Positions 1 to 8,500 of a stretch of DNA of 9,615 nucleotides are shown piece by piece. The DNA is from Candidatus Krumholzibacteriia bacterium (lineage in GTDB: Bacteria > Krumholzibacteriota > Krumholzibacteriia > G020349025). The first letter of the stretch is position 1. Every line of letters starts with the position of its first letter. The notes beneath the pieces were generated by a model. The model was not told where the DNA came from. It saw nothing but the letters and a program-made list of their open reading frames with translations, and did no database searches. The translations under genes were made by a program, and so were the position numbers. The stretch lies in the NCBI GenBank assembly GCA_035649275.1, contig DASRJW010000061.1, positions 1 through 9,615 of the forward strand, read 5' to 3'.

Positions 1-2
1 CC

Positions 3-380
3 GTGGCCTACTTCTCCGACCAGCCGTGCTTGCCGGAGGACGGATTGGTGAGCGACTACGCCTACGACGAGGAGATCGTGGCTCTCGGCATCGCGCCGTA
101 TCTGCGCTCCCGCAACATCGATCATTTCCTCGGCCCCTACCCGCCACGGGTGCGACACGGCGACGGTTGGGTGCAAGCCACGCGGACGAGCGAGGGCTGG
201 CGTGTCGAGATCTTCGCACCTCGCTCGCGCCGCGCCGCCGGCAGCTTGGTTCTTCTCGACACGGCCATCGTGGCGCGCCTGGATCGGGAGACCGGACATC
301 CCACCATGCCCGGTTTCGTCCTGTGGAAGCTGCCGAGCCCTCCGAGTGAACGACCGCCGCCGAGCATCGTGGAACGTTGA
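3..380 (+). CDS. C-terminal part of an unrecognised protein (5' end open)
   Basis: I do not recognise this protein. The frame is open at the left edge. The first visible codon with start potential is GTG at 3, but no ribosome site can be seen, so the gene probably begins upstream. About 125 residues are visible, ending in TGA at 378-380. Third positions are strongly G/C, which supports real coding. The fragment is soluble-looking, with no membrane segment. It has many Tyr, Asp and Pro residues near its start, a GPYPPR stretch (residues 44-49), and then a strand-like [11 protein letters not shown] stretch (66-76), followed by hydrophobic strands ([13 protein letters not shown]) and FVLWKLP. 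This would suit the end of a beta-sandwich domain, but that is a guess. The last 15 or so residues (SERPPPS) look disordered. It lies 94 bases upstream of the macrodomain gene on the same strand. Coding is fairly sure; function is unknown. Confidence 0.6.
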   Translation: MAYFSDQPCLPEDGLVSDYAYDEEIVALGIAPYLRSRNIDHFLGPYPPRVRHGDGWVQATRTSEGWRVEIFAPRSRRAAGSLVLLDTAIVARLDRETGHPTMPGFVLWKLPSPPSERPPPSIVER

Positions 381-466
381 ATTCCGCGGCGCCGTCGGGA
401 TCGAGCCAGTACCATGGCGCCGGCGGACGAGCGCTTGCCGCCGCCCAGGAAAACCTTCTTCCAAAT

Positions 467-471
467 GGAGG
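467..471 (+). promoter_or_regulatory. Shine-Dalgarno site deciding the macrodomain start
   Basis: GGAGG lies three bases before the GTG at 475. The spacing is shorter than usual. However, GTG 475 is the only start that places the protein's N-terminus where YmdB-like proteins begin, a few residues before the GDIT motif. The nearby ATG at 465 is in a different frame that encodes nothing recognisable. Confidence 0.5.
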
Positions 472-474
472 AAC

Positions 475-984
475 GTGGGTACGATCGAGGCCGTCTTGGG
501 CGATATCACGCGCCAGAAGGTGGACGCCATCGTCAACGCCGCCAACGAGGCCATGCTCGGAGGCGGCGGCGTGGACGGCGCCATCCACCACGCCGCCGGT
601 CCCGAACTCAAGGAGGAGTGCCGCACTGTCGGGCGCTGCCCCACGGGGGAGGCACGTCTGACCCGGGGATACCGCCTGCCGGCGAAATACGTGATCCACG
701 CGGTGGGCCCGTTCTGGAAGGGCGGTACCCGCAACGAAGAGACCTTGCTCCGCAGCTGCTACACGGGCTCGATGGCCCTGGCCTCGGAACATGGTCTGAG
801 ATCCATCGCCTTCCCGAGCATCAGCACCGGGGCCTACCGCTACCCCATCGAGCAGGCGGCGGCGGTCGCAGTCGAGACCGTCCGGTCCTGTCTGAACCAG
901 CCCACGTCGGTGCAACGCGTGGTCTTCGTTTGCTTCTCCCCTGCGGACCTGGCGGTGTACGAGCAGCTCTTGCGGTCGTCCTGA
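475..984 (+). CDS. ymdB: Macrodomain protein, YmdB/MacroD-type O-acetyl-ADP-ribose deacetylase
   Basis: The 169-residue product (E. coli YmdB is about 177) is a single macrodomain. Family members bind ADP-ribose and hydrolyse O-acetyl-ADP-ribose; MacroD relatives also remove mono-ADP-ribose from acidic side chains. Visible motifs, in order: GDIT (9-12) for adenine contact; DAIVNAAN (17-24), ending in the Asn that matches the YmdB catalytic Asn; [10 protein letters not shown] (29-38), with the glycine loop and the catalytic Asp34; AAGPEL then EC (40-49); the YVIHAVGP strand; and the second ribose-binding loop [11 protein letters not shown]. All key residues are intact, so it should be active. 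It has no signal peptide or membrane segment and is therefore cytoplasmic. The start is GTG 475, after GGAGG. The frame stays open upstream to 202, but that part overlaps gene 1 and resembles nothing. The substrate in this host is unknown; E. coli YmdB also modulates RNase III, which cannot be inferred here. Confidence 0.93.
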   Translation: MGTIEAVLGDITRQKVDAIVNAANEAMLGGGGVDGAIHHAAGPELKEECRTVGRCPTGEARLTRGYRLPAKYVIHAVGPFWKGGTRNEETLLRSCYTGSMALASEHGLRSIAFPSISTGAYRYPIEQAAAVAVETVRSCLNQPTSVQRVVFVCFSPADLAVYEQLLRSS

Positions 985-1214
985 ACGGGATGCATGGAGG
1001 CCTCGGGCCCCGGCCAGTTTGTAACCATGACCCCGGTCCGCAGTCATAGTCAGCAACGACCCGAGGGGCAGCTTCGTGCAACCCATTGCCGCTCAGGGCG
1101 TACTATGACGTATCCCTGGACTCCGTAGGTCTCCGGCCAGGCGTCCGGGATCGAGTGCCGCAGAGGGCCCGAAGGCTGCAGCCGGGCCAGTCCCCAGCGA
1201 GAGCAGGTTCTGGA
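985..1214 (+). other. Intergenic leader upstream of the efflux operon
   Basis: These 230 bases separate the macrodomain stop from the adaptor start and probably hold the efflux operon's promoter and 5' leader. No strong sigma70 promoter is visible. TACTAT at 1101-1106 is a possible -10, but it has no convincing -35. Short symmetric elements are present: ATGAC/GTCAT arms at 1027-1031 and 1043-1047; ACTATGAC at 1102-1109, repeated on the opposite strand at 1043-1050; and CAGGG/CCCTG arms at 1094-1098 and 1114-1118. The last pair brackets the possible -10. Each is short enough to arise by chance. The start of the region (995-1020) is very GC-rich and ends in TTTGT, but it does not fold into a clear terminator. 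Confidence 0.4.
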
Positions 1215-2384
1215 ATGAGCTGGACCACCCGTGAGACCAGAGCGCCCGTCGTCTCCGCAGTGCTCGCTGCCCTTCTGGCTGCGGGCGTGGCCCTCCAGCC
1301 CGGCTGCAACAAATCCAACGGCGCCGGCCAGACCAAAGCGGCTCCGGGAGCAGCAGGCGGGGCCCAGGGGCAGGGGCAGGCACCGGCGAAAAAGGATCCC
1401 CCGGTCCCCGTGGCCGTAGCACTCGTCCACGCCGGCGAGATCGCCAGCTACTACACCACCACGGCGACCCTCGCCGCCGACAAGGAGGCCGAGATCCTTT
1501 CCCGGGTCTCTGGCGTGGTCCAGAAGCTCCTCTGCGAGGAAGGCGACGTGGTGAACGAGGGTGCCGAGCTCCTCCTGATCGACAACGACGAGTACCGCTA
1601 TCGCCTCCAGCAGGCCGAGGCAACCCAGGCCGACCTGGAAGCCAAGTTGGCGCGGATCCAGAAGATGCGTGAACAGGAGATGGTTTCGGCCGAAGAGTTC
1701 GAGACGGCAAAGAGCAACCTGGCCGGCGCCCAGGCCACTGCCGGCATGGCGCGGCTGAATCTCTCCTATACAAGGGTCACCGCCCCGTTCTCGGGCCGGG
1801 TCGTCACCCGCCGCGTCAACATCGGGCAGAACGTGAACGCCACCACGCCTCTGTTCGTGATCTCCGACTTCACGCCGTTGCTTGCCCGCGTGCACGTGCC
1901 GGCCAAGGAGTTCAACAAGCTCGAGCCCGGCCAGCCCGTCGATCTCGTCCTGGAGAGCAACGGGACGAAGCTGCAGGGGCGCATCCGGCTGGTGAGCCCG
2001 ACCATCGATCCGTCCAGCGGCACTATCAAGATCACCCTCGAGATCAACGACTATCCCGACGGCGTGCGTCCCGGCGACTTCGCCCAGGTGAGCATCGTCA
2101 CCGAACGCCGGCTGCAGCGCACCTTGATCCCGAAGGTCGCACTGGTGAACGATCGCGGCGAGCAAGCAGTGTTCGTGACCGCCGACAGCACGGTGGAGCG
2201 TCGCATCGTCGAGGTCGGCTTCCAGGACGATGCCAACGCCGAGATCACCAAGGGCGTGACCGTGGGTGAGCGGGTCGTGGTGAAGGGCCAGCGTTCGCTC
2301 AAGCATGGTTCCGCGATCAAGGTGCTCGAAGGCGACGGCGCCGCTCAGATTCCCGATACGACCCGCGTGGCGAAGGGTCCCTGA
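1215..2384 (+). CDS. RND efflux periplasmic adaptor (membrane fusion protein, AcrA/HlyD family)
   Basis: This 389-residue adaptor bridges inner-membrane RND permeases and a TolC-type outer-membrane channel. Start ATG 1215 has CAGG seven bases upstream. It places a basic segment (R6, R9) and a hydrophobic stretch (11-27) at the N-terminus, as expected for export; the earlier in-frame TTG 1086 adds 43 charged, unlikely residues. QPGC at 28-31 may be an atypical lipobox, making Cys31 the lipidated residue; otherwise the protein is signal-anchored. A low-complexity Gly/Ala/Gln linker (35-60) follows. The domains are: first lipoyl half (about 92-125), alpha-hairpin (about 127-183), second lipoyl half (TAPFSGRVV, 189-197), beta-barrel (about 220-295) and membrane-proximal domain (about 300-370). 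R147, M151 and S158 match the spacing of AcrA's R-x3-L-x6-S channel-binding motif. The hairpin is shorter than AcrA's. It opens the operon and overlaps the next gene by one base, so they are probably translationally coupled. Substrate unknown. Confidence 0.93.
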   Translation: MSWTTRETRAPVVSAVLAALLAAGVALQPGCNKSNGAGQTKAAPGAAGGAQGQGQAPAKKDPPVPVAVALVHAGEIASYYTTTATLAADKEAEILSRVSGVVQKLLCEEGDVVNEGAELLLIDNDEYRYRLQQAEATQADLEAKLARIQKMREQEMVSAEEFETAKSNLAGAQATAGMARLNLSYTRVTAPFSGRVVTRRVNIGQNVNATTPLFVISDFTPLLARVHVPAKEFNKLEPGQPVDLVLESNGTKLQGRIRLVSPTIDPSSGTIKITLEINDYPDGVRPGDFAQVSIVTERRLQRTLIPKVALVNDRGEQAVFVTADSTVERRIVEVGFQDDANAEITKGVTVGERVVVKGQRSLKHGSAIKVLEGDGAAQIPDTTRVAKGP

Positions 2385-5300
2385 TGCGCGGATTCATCGC
2401 AGGCGCGGTCCGCCGTCGCGTCACGGTGGTGATGGCATCCCTCGCCGTGACCGCCTTCGGCATCGTCGGCTACCAGCGCTTGCCGCTGGAGCTGTTCCCC
2501 GACATCTCCTATCCCTCCCTCACGGTGCAGACCGATTTCCCCGACACCGCCCCGCAGGAGGTCGAGAACCTCGTCACCCGCCCGGTGGAAGAGGCCGTCG
2601 GCGTGCTGCGCGGCCTCAAGTCGGTGCACTCCGTCTCCCGGCCCGGCGTCTCCGAGGTCACCTTGGAGTTCGATTGGGATTCGGACATGGACATGCTGTC
2701 CATGGAGGTGCGGGAGAAGCTCGACCGGCTCATCCTCCCGGAAGAAGCCGAAGAGCCCATCGTCCTCCGCTTCGATCCCTCCCTGGATCCGATCATGCGC
2801 ATCGCCCTCTCCGGCAAGGGCGAGCTCAACGCTATGCGCAACCTCGCGGAACGGAAGATCAAGCTCGACCTCGAGACCATCAAGGGCGTCGCCTCGGCGC
2901 AGGTGAAGGGCGGGCTCGAGGACGAGATCCACGTCGACGTGGACCAGGAGCGCTTGGCGGCGCTGGGCATCCCGCTGCAGCGGGTGCGCGAGGTCGTCGG
3001 CGTCTCCAACGTGAACATGCCCGGGGGCTCGCTCCGGGGCGCCGACTCGCACTTCCTCATCCGCACCCTGAACGAGTTCGACACCGTGGACGAGATCGGC
3101 GGCGTCATCATCGAAGACCGCGCCGGCGCCGTGGTGCGGCTGCGGGATGTCGCCAAGGTGAGCAAAGGGACGAAGGAGCGCGAGGAAATCACCCGCGTCG
3201 ACGGCAACGAATGCGTCGAGATCGCCGCCTTCAAGGAAGGCGACGCCAACACGGTGACGGTGTCGCGCCGGCTGCGCGAGCGCCTGGCGGAGTGGGAGAA
3301 GAAGCTGCCCGAGGGCCACCAGCTCTCGATCCTCTTCGATCAATCGCACTTCATCGAGCAGTCGATCAAGGAAGTGCGCGATTCCGCCCTCTACGGCGGC
3401 ATTCTCGCCATCCTGGTGCTCTTCCTCTTCCTCCGCGAGGTACGCAGCACCGTGATCATCGCCGCCACCATCCCAATCTCCGTCGTTGCCACCTTCATGC
3501 TCATGTACCGCATGAACATCTCCTTGAACGTCATGTCCCTCGGCGGCCTCGCCCTCGGCATCGGCAATCTGGTGGACAACTCGATCGTCGTCTTGGAAGC
3601 GGTGCACCGGAAGAAGAAGCTCGGGCTGTCGCTGGGGCGCGCCGCTCTCGAGGGGGCCGACGAGGTGGCCGCCGCGGTGGTGGCCTCCACCCTCACGACC
3701 GTGGCGGTCTTCCTCCCCATCGTCTTCGTCGAAGGCATCGCGGGACAGCTCTTCCGCGACCAAGCGCTCACCGTGAGCATCAGCCAGATCGCTTCCTTGA
3801 TCGTCGGCCTCACCCTGATCCCCATGCTGAGCGCCCTCGGGCCCGCGATCCGCAAGGCTGACCTGGAGGGACCGCCGATCTCCCTCGGCGAGGAGGACGA
3901 CGACGTCGGCGACGCCAGTCGCCTCACCTTGGGCAGGTTCTCCCGCTACTACGATGGCCTCGTCCGCCGGGCGATCGCACGGCCCTGGGCCACGCTGGGC
4001 GTGGCTTTCGCGCTCTTCGTCGTCGCGGTCGGATCGCTCCGCTTCATCGGCAGCGAGCTGATCCCGCCCTTGACCGAGGGGGAGTTCTTCTTCGAGATCA
4101 AGCTGCCCGAGGGCAGCTCGCTGGCCGCCACCAACCGGGTGGTGGCAGAGATCGAAGCGGCGGCGGCGGCGAACCCCGACATCGAGCAAACCTACTCCCG
4201 CGTCGGCAGCCGCCTCGTCTCGGGCGGGATGTCGATGAACGCCATGGGAGAGCACTTCGGGCAGGTCAACGTCCGCCTCGCCAACCGCACCGACGATGCC
4301 GTCGAAGCGGGGGTCGCCGAGGCGCTCCGAGCGCGCTTCGACGACATGCCCGACGTCGAGGCGCGGTTCGGCCGGCCCTCCTATTTCAGTCTCAAGACTC
4401 CGATCGAGCTGATCCTCTATGGCGAGGACCTGGAAATACTTCGGGACTACTCCATCGATCTGTCGCGCCGGCTGGGCGCCATCCCCGGCCTGGTGGATGT
4501 CCGCTCCTCCCTCGAAGCGGGGAACCCGGAGCTGCAGGTGGTCTTCGACCGCGATCGTGTGGCGGCCCTCGGCCTGGACCTGGGGACGCTGTCGGAGACG
4601 CTGCAAGGTCGCGTGCAGGGCGTCGTTCCCACCCGCTACAAGGAGGCCGACCGGCAGATCGACGTGCGCATCCGCAACCAGGAATCCGACCGGACCTCGG
4701 TGGCGGACGTGCGCAACCTCGTCCTCCCCGGCCCCGGCGGCGGCGCCATCCGTCTCGTCTCGGTGGCGAACGTGAAGGTGGACGAGGGCCCGGCGGAGAT
4801 CCACCGCTTGCAGCAGCAGCGCGCCGCGGTGATCAGCGCCAACCTCGAAGGGCGCAGCCTGGGCTCTGCCGTGCAGGCCATCCGCGGCACCCTCACCGAA
4901 GAGCCGACGCCGGCGGGGATCAGCTCGGAGATCGGTGGCCAGAATGCGGAGATGCAGGTTTCCTTCGCCAGCCTGCGCTTCGCTCTCATCCTCGCCATCT
5001 TCCTGGTGTACCTGGTGATGGCGGCGACGTTCGAATCGTTCATCCATCCCTTCATCGTGCTCTTCACCATCCCGCTGGGCATCGTCGGCGTGGTCGCCGG
5101 GCTCTTGCTCACGGGGACCTCGATCAGCGTCATGGTGCTGATCGGCGTGGTGCTGCTCGTGGGGATCGTGGTGAACAACGCCATCGTGCTCATCGACGCC
5201 GTCAACCGCCTGCGCCGCGCCGGCTTCGACAAGGCAGAAGCGGTTGTACGCGCCGGTCACATCCGCCTGCGCCCGATTCTCATGACCGCGCTCACCACCG

Positions 5301-5512
5301 TGCTCGGCCTGGTGCCGATGGCGGTCGCCTGGGGGGAAGGCGCCGAGCTGCGGGCGCCGCTCGCCATCACCGTACTCTCCGGGCTCTCGGTGGCCACGCT
5401 GCTCACCCTGGTGGTGATCCCGGCGCTCTACGTCCTCGTGCCTTCGCGGGTCACCGTGGAGACGCCGCTGCCCGCGCAGTCGCTGGCGCGCCGGTCGGAT
5501 CACACTGCATGA
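2384..5512 (+). CDS. RND efflux permease, HAE1/AcrB-like (first of two)
   Basis: This 1042-residue permease is full length for AcrB-type pumps, which expel hydrophobic compounds using the proton gradient. Its ATG shares the A of the adaptor's TGA, and AAGGG six bases upstream serves as ribosome site. The topology is standard: TM1 (about 11-31), a first periplasmic loop (32-333), TM2-6 (335-483), a linker, TM7 (534-553), a second periplasmic loop, and TM8-12 (866-1020). Family hallmarks include LPxELFPD (33-40), RPVEEAVG (66-73), GGLALGIG leading to LVDNSIVV in TM4 (387-403), ATFES after TM8, and RLRPILMTALTT (961-972). TM4 keeps Asp398 but has Asn399 where AcrB has Asp408; TM10 has Asn931-Asn932 where AcrB has Lys940-Asn941. 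Heavy-metal CusA/CzcA signatures are absent. The TM6-TM7 linker holds an acidic run (GEEDDDVGD, 502-510). It may pair with the next permease. The substrate cannot be read from sequence. Confidence 0.95.
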   Translation: MRGFIAGAVRRRVTVVMASLAVTAFGIVGYQRLPLELFPDISYPSLTVQTDFPDTAPQEVENLVTRPVEEAVGVLRGLKSVHSVSRPGVSEVTLEFDWDSDMDMLSMEVREKLDRLILPEEAEEPIVLRFDPSLDPIMRIALSGKGELNAMRNLAERKIKLDLETIKGVASAQVKGGLEDEIHVDVDQERLAALGIPLQRVREVVGVSNVNMPGGSLRGADSHFLIRTLNEFDTVDEIGGVIIEDRAGAVVRLRDVAKVSKGTKEREEITRVDGNECVEIAAFKEGDANTVTVSRRLRERLAEWEKKLPEGHQLSILFDQSHFIEQSIKEVRDSALYGGILAILVLFLFLREVRSTVIIAATIPISVVATFMLMYRMNISLNVMSLGGLALGIGNLVDNSIVVLEAVHRKKKLGLSLGRAALEGADEVAAAVVASTLTTVAVFLPIVFVEGIAGQLFRDQALTVSISQIASLIVGLTLIPMLSALGPAIRKADLEGPPISLGEEDDDVGDASRLTLGRFSRYYDGLVRRAIARPWATLGVAFALFVVAVGSLRFIGSELIPPLTEGEFFFEIKLPEGSSLAATNRVVAEIEAAAAANPDIEQTYSRVGSRLVSGGMSMNAMGEHFGQVNVRLANRTDDAVEAGVAEALRARFDDMPDVEARFGRPSYFSLKTPIELILYGEDLEILRDYSIDLSRRLGAIPGLVDVRSSLEAGNPELQVVFDRDRVAALGLDLGTLSETLQGRVQGVVPTRYKEADRQIDVRIRNQESDRTSVADVRNLVLPGPGGGAIRLVSVANVKVDEGPAEIHRLQQQRAAVISANLEGRSLGSAVQAIRGTLTEEPTPAGISSEIGGQNAEMQVSFASLRFALILAIFLVYLVMAATFESFIHPFIVLFTIPLGIVGVVAGLLLTGTSISVMVLIGVVLLVGIVVNNAIVLIDAVNRLRRAGFDKAEAVVRAGHIRLRPILMTALTTVLGLVPMAVAWGEGAELRAPLAITVLSGLSVATLLTLVVIPALYVLVPSRVTVETPLPAQSLARRSDHTA

Positions 5513-5516
5513 TGCT

Positions 5517-5524
5517 GGGAGGTG
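5517..5524 (+). promoter_or_regulatory. Strong Shine-Dalgarno site of the second permease
   Basis: GGGAGGTG closely matches the anti-SD complement. Its GGAGG core ends six bases before ATG 5529. It sits inside the 16-base gap after the first permease, so the second permease has its own good initiation site as well as probable co-transcription. Confidence 0.85.
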
Positions 5525-5528
5525 CCCG

Positions 5529-8500
5529 ATGACGCTGCCGGAATTCGCCATCAAACGACACGTGTCGATGCTGATGGTGGTGGTGAGCCTCGCCGTCCTC
5601 GGGACGGTGGCGCTCTTCCGCCTCCCCCTGGCGTTTTTGCCGGATGTCGAGCAGCCCATGCTCTTCGTGCAGCTCCCGTACACCAACGCTTCGCCGGCGC
5701 AGGTGGAGCGCCTCATCGTCCGCCCGGTGGAGGAAGCCCTGGGCTCCGTGAGCGGGTTGCGCAACATGTGGTCCCACATCGGCGACCAGGGGGGCACGAT
5801 CGGGCTGGAATTCGACTGGTCGCAGAACATGAAGGTGGCGCGCACGGACGTGTGGCAGAAGATCGACCGCATCCGGCGCGACCTGCCCGACGACATCGGC
5901 GACATCATGGTGTCGAACAACTGGGACTCCCGCGAGGCCGACCGGCCGATCATCGAAGGCCGCCTGTCCTCGAAGCGCAACCTGAGCGAGAGCTACGACC
6001 TGCTGGACCGCCGCATCGTCAAGCCCCTGGAGAGGATCCCGGGAGTCGCCAGCGTCCGCCTCGACGGCGTGAATCCCAAGGAAGTGCGCATCAACCTGAA
6101 TGTCGAGGCCCTGGAAGCGCACGCCGTGGACGTGCGCAAGGTCATCACCGTCCTGCAACGCTCCAATTTCGACCAGTCCCTCGGCAAGATCACCGACGGC
6201 GACTCGCGCTGGTCGCTGCGCATGGTGGGATCCTTCAAGAACGTGGAGGAGATCCAGAACTTCCCCATCCGCGAGGACGGCTTGCGGCTGCGCGACGTGG
6301 CCGAGGTCCGCTACGAGGAGCCGCCCCTGGAGTACGGCCGGCACCTGGACGGCGACTTCGCCATCGGCGTCACCGTGTCGCAGGAGTCCAAGGCCAACAC
6401 GGTCGAGGTGTGCGACGCCGTGGACAAGCGCATCGCGGCGATGAACGACGACCCCGAGCTGGAAGGCGTCAACTTCCTCACCTGGTTCAGCCAGGGCAAG
6501 GAGATCCGCAAGACCCTCCAGGACCTCATGATCACCGGCATCTTCGGGGCCATCCTGGCGGCGCTGGTGCTCTATGCCTTCCTGCGCCGCATCCCCACCA
6601 CCCTCGTCTCGGTGTCTTGCATCCCCTTCTCGATCGTGGTGGCCTGCGGCTTCGTCTGGGCGCGGGGCGGTTCGATGAACACGCTCACGCTCCTCGGCTT
6701 GATCGTTGCCATCGGCATGCTGGTGGACAATGCGGTCGTGGTGATGGAGAACATCTTCCGCCACCAGGAACTGGGGGAAGATCAGAAGGAAGCCACCCGC
6801 CGCGGGTCCGGGGAGGTTTCCATCGCCGTCATCGCCGCGACCCTGGCCTCGGTGATCGTCTTCCTGCCCCTCATCTACAACAAGCCCAGCGAGATGAACG
6901 TGTACTTGAAGGAGCTCGGGATCAGCGTCTGCGTGGTCATCCTGGCCTCCTTGTTCATCAGCCAGACGCTCATCCCCCTGGCCACCTCGTGGTTCATCAA
7001 GACGCGCCCGCGGCCGAAGTCCGGCGGCATGATCCGGACCGAAACGATCTACCAGCGGCTGCTCGAATTCAATCTGCGGCACCGTTGGCTGACGCCGGTG
7101 ATCCTCCTGGCTGCGCTCGGCTCCGCCTATGTCCCCTTCACCAAGGTGGACAAGAACTTCGACACCAACGAGAGCGAGCTCTTCGTCCAGGTGAACTACG
7201 AGTTCAGCGAGAACATGGGCTTGGAACGGAAAGAGGAGTTCGTCCGGCGGGTGGAGCATGCCCTCGAGCCCCACCGCGACAAGCTCATGGCGCGTTCGAT
7301 CTACAGCTTCTGGAGCGACTACTGGAGCATGACGCGGGTGTACCTGAAGGAGGGCGAAGCCAACGAGGCGAACATCGCTACGGTGCGCGGGCAGCTGCGC
7401 GGGCTGCTGCCCGAGATCCCCGGGCTCAAGCTGGAAGTGGCGGAATCGAATCAGTTCTGGCGCCAGGACCGGGGCAAGCGCATCGCTCTGCAGCTCGTCG
7501 GTGAAGACTCCGAGGTCCTCGGCGAGCTGGCGGACGAGGCCAAGCGCCGTCTCAGCGAGATCCCCGGGCTCCTCGATCCCTTCGCCGGCAGCGAGCAGCG
7601 CCGGCAGGAGATCCACGTCGAGATCGACCGCGAGCGTGCCGCCCGCATGGGCGTCTCGGCCCTGCAACCTGCACAGGTGGTGGGTCTCACCTACCGCGGC
7701 CAGCGGATGCAGCATTTCCGCACCGCCGATGGCGAGCGCGAGATGCGGGTGACTCTGGACGAGAAGGAAACCGAGAGCGTGGCGCAGCTGCGCAACCTGC
7801 CCATCTGGAACGCCCAGGGGGAGAAGATCCCGCTCGCCTCCCTCGCGGAGTTCGAGGAAACGACGGGGGACCGTGATATCAACCGGGACAACCGCCTGAC
7901 CAGCGTGTGGGCCGGCGCCCGCTTCGAGGAGGGCGCTCGCGAGGACTATCTCCCGCTCGTGACCGCCGCCATGAACGGCATGCAGTTCCCCTACGGCTAC
8001 TCCTGGACGTTCGGCCGCTGGGAGGAACGCCGCAAGGAGAAGACGCAGGAGTTCCTGACCAATCTGCTCCTCGCCTTGCTGCTCATCTTCGTGGTCATGG
8101 CCTCCTTGTTCGAATCCGCGGGGCAAGCGGTGACGCTGCTCCTCGCCCTGCCGTTTGCGCTCGCCGGTGCTTTCTGGACGCTTTTCGCCACCGGGACAGA
8201 CCTTGACCAACCTGCAGCCGTGGGTCTTTTGCTGCTCATCGGCACCGTGGTCAACAACGGCATCGTCATGCTCGCCCATGTCAACCACTACCGCGGCGAG
8301 GGACTGCCCCGCCACGAGGCCCTCTTGCGCGGCTGCCGCGAGCGGCTCCGCCCCATTCTCATGACCGCCTTCACCACGCTCATTTCGCTGGTGCCGATGG
8401 TGGTGCAAAAGCCGTCGCTGGGCGGCGTGTACTACTACTCCATGGCGCTGGTCATCATGGGTGGATTGACCCTGTCGACGTTCCTCACCCTCATCCTGCT

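Noticed and set aside
202-474. Upstream extension of the macrodomain frame
   Set aside because: It overlaps the end of gene 1, has no family resemblance, and YmdB-like proteins begin just before GDIT.
995-1020. GC-rich stretch followed by TTTGT after the macrodomain gene, as an intrinsic terminator
   Set aside because: Only 3-4 base stems with bulges can be drawn, and the T-run is short and interrupted.
1101-1106. TACTAT as the -10 of the efflux operon
   Set aside because: It matches four of six consensus positions, and no -35 better than two of six is found at a 16-18 base spacing, so it is mentioned only as a possibility.
1086-1214. N-terminal extension of the adaptor from TTG 1086
   Set aside because: The 43 extra residues are Arg-rich and would precede the export signal; ATG 1215 gives a proper signal segment.
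4142-4177. GCGGCGGCGGCG run in the first permease as a repeat
   Set aside because: It encodes an Ala stretch (EIEAAAAANP) within the periplasmic domain, normal for a GC-rich gene.
2345-5980. Long minus-strand open frame (about 1200 codons) opposite the first permease
   Set aside because: It lies antisense to a complete RND gene and its product is His/Asp/Gly/Glu-rich with no domain pattern. In very GC-rich genes the opposite strand stays open by codon bias.
5522-7504. Plus-strand open frame of about 660 codons overlapping the second permease
   Set aside because: It is rich in Arg, Pro, Gly and His and lies in a different frame of a clear RND gene; a GC-driven shadow.
5451-8408. Long minus-strand open frame (about 985 codons) opposite the second permease
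   Set aside because: Same reasoning: it mirrors the real gene, its composition is that of a shadow frame, and no plausible ribosome site or family signature is seen.
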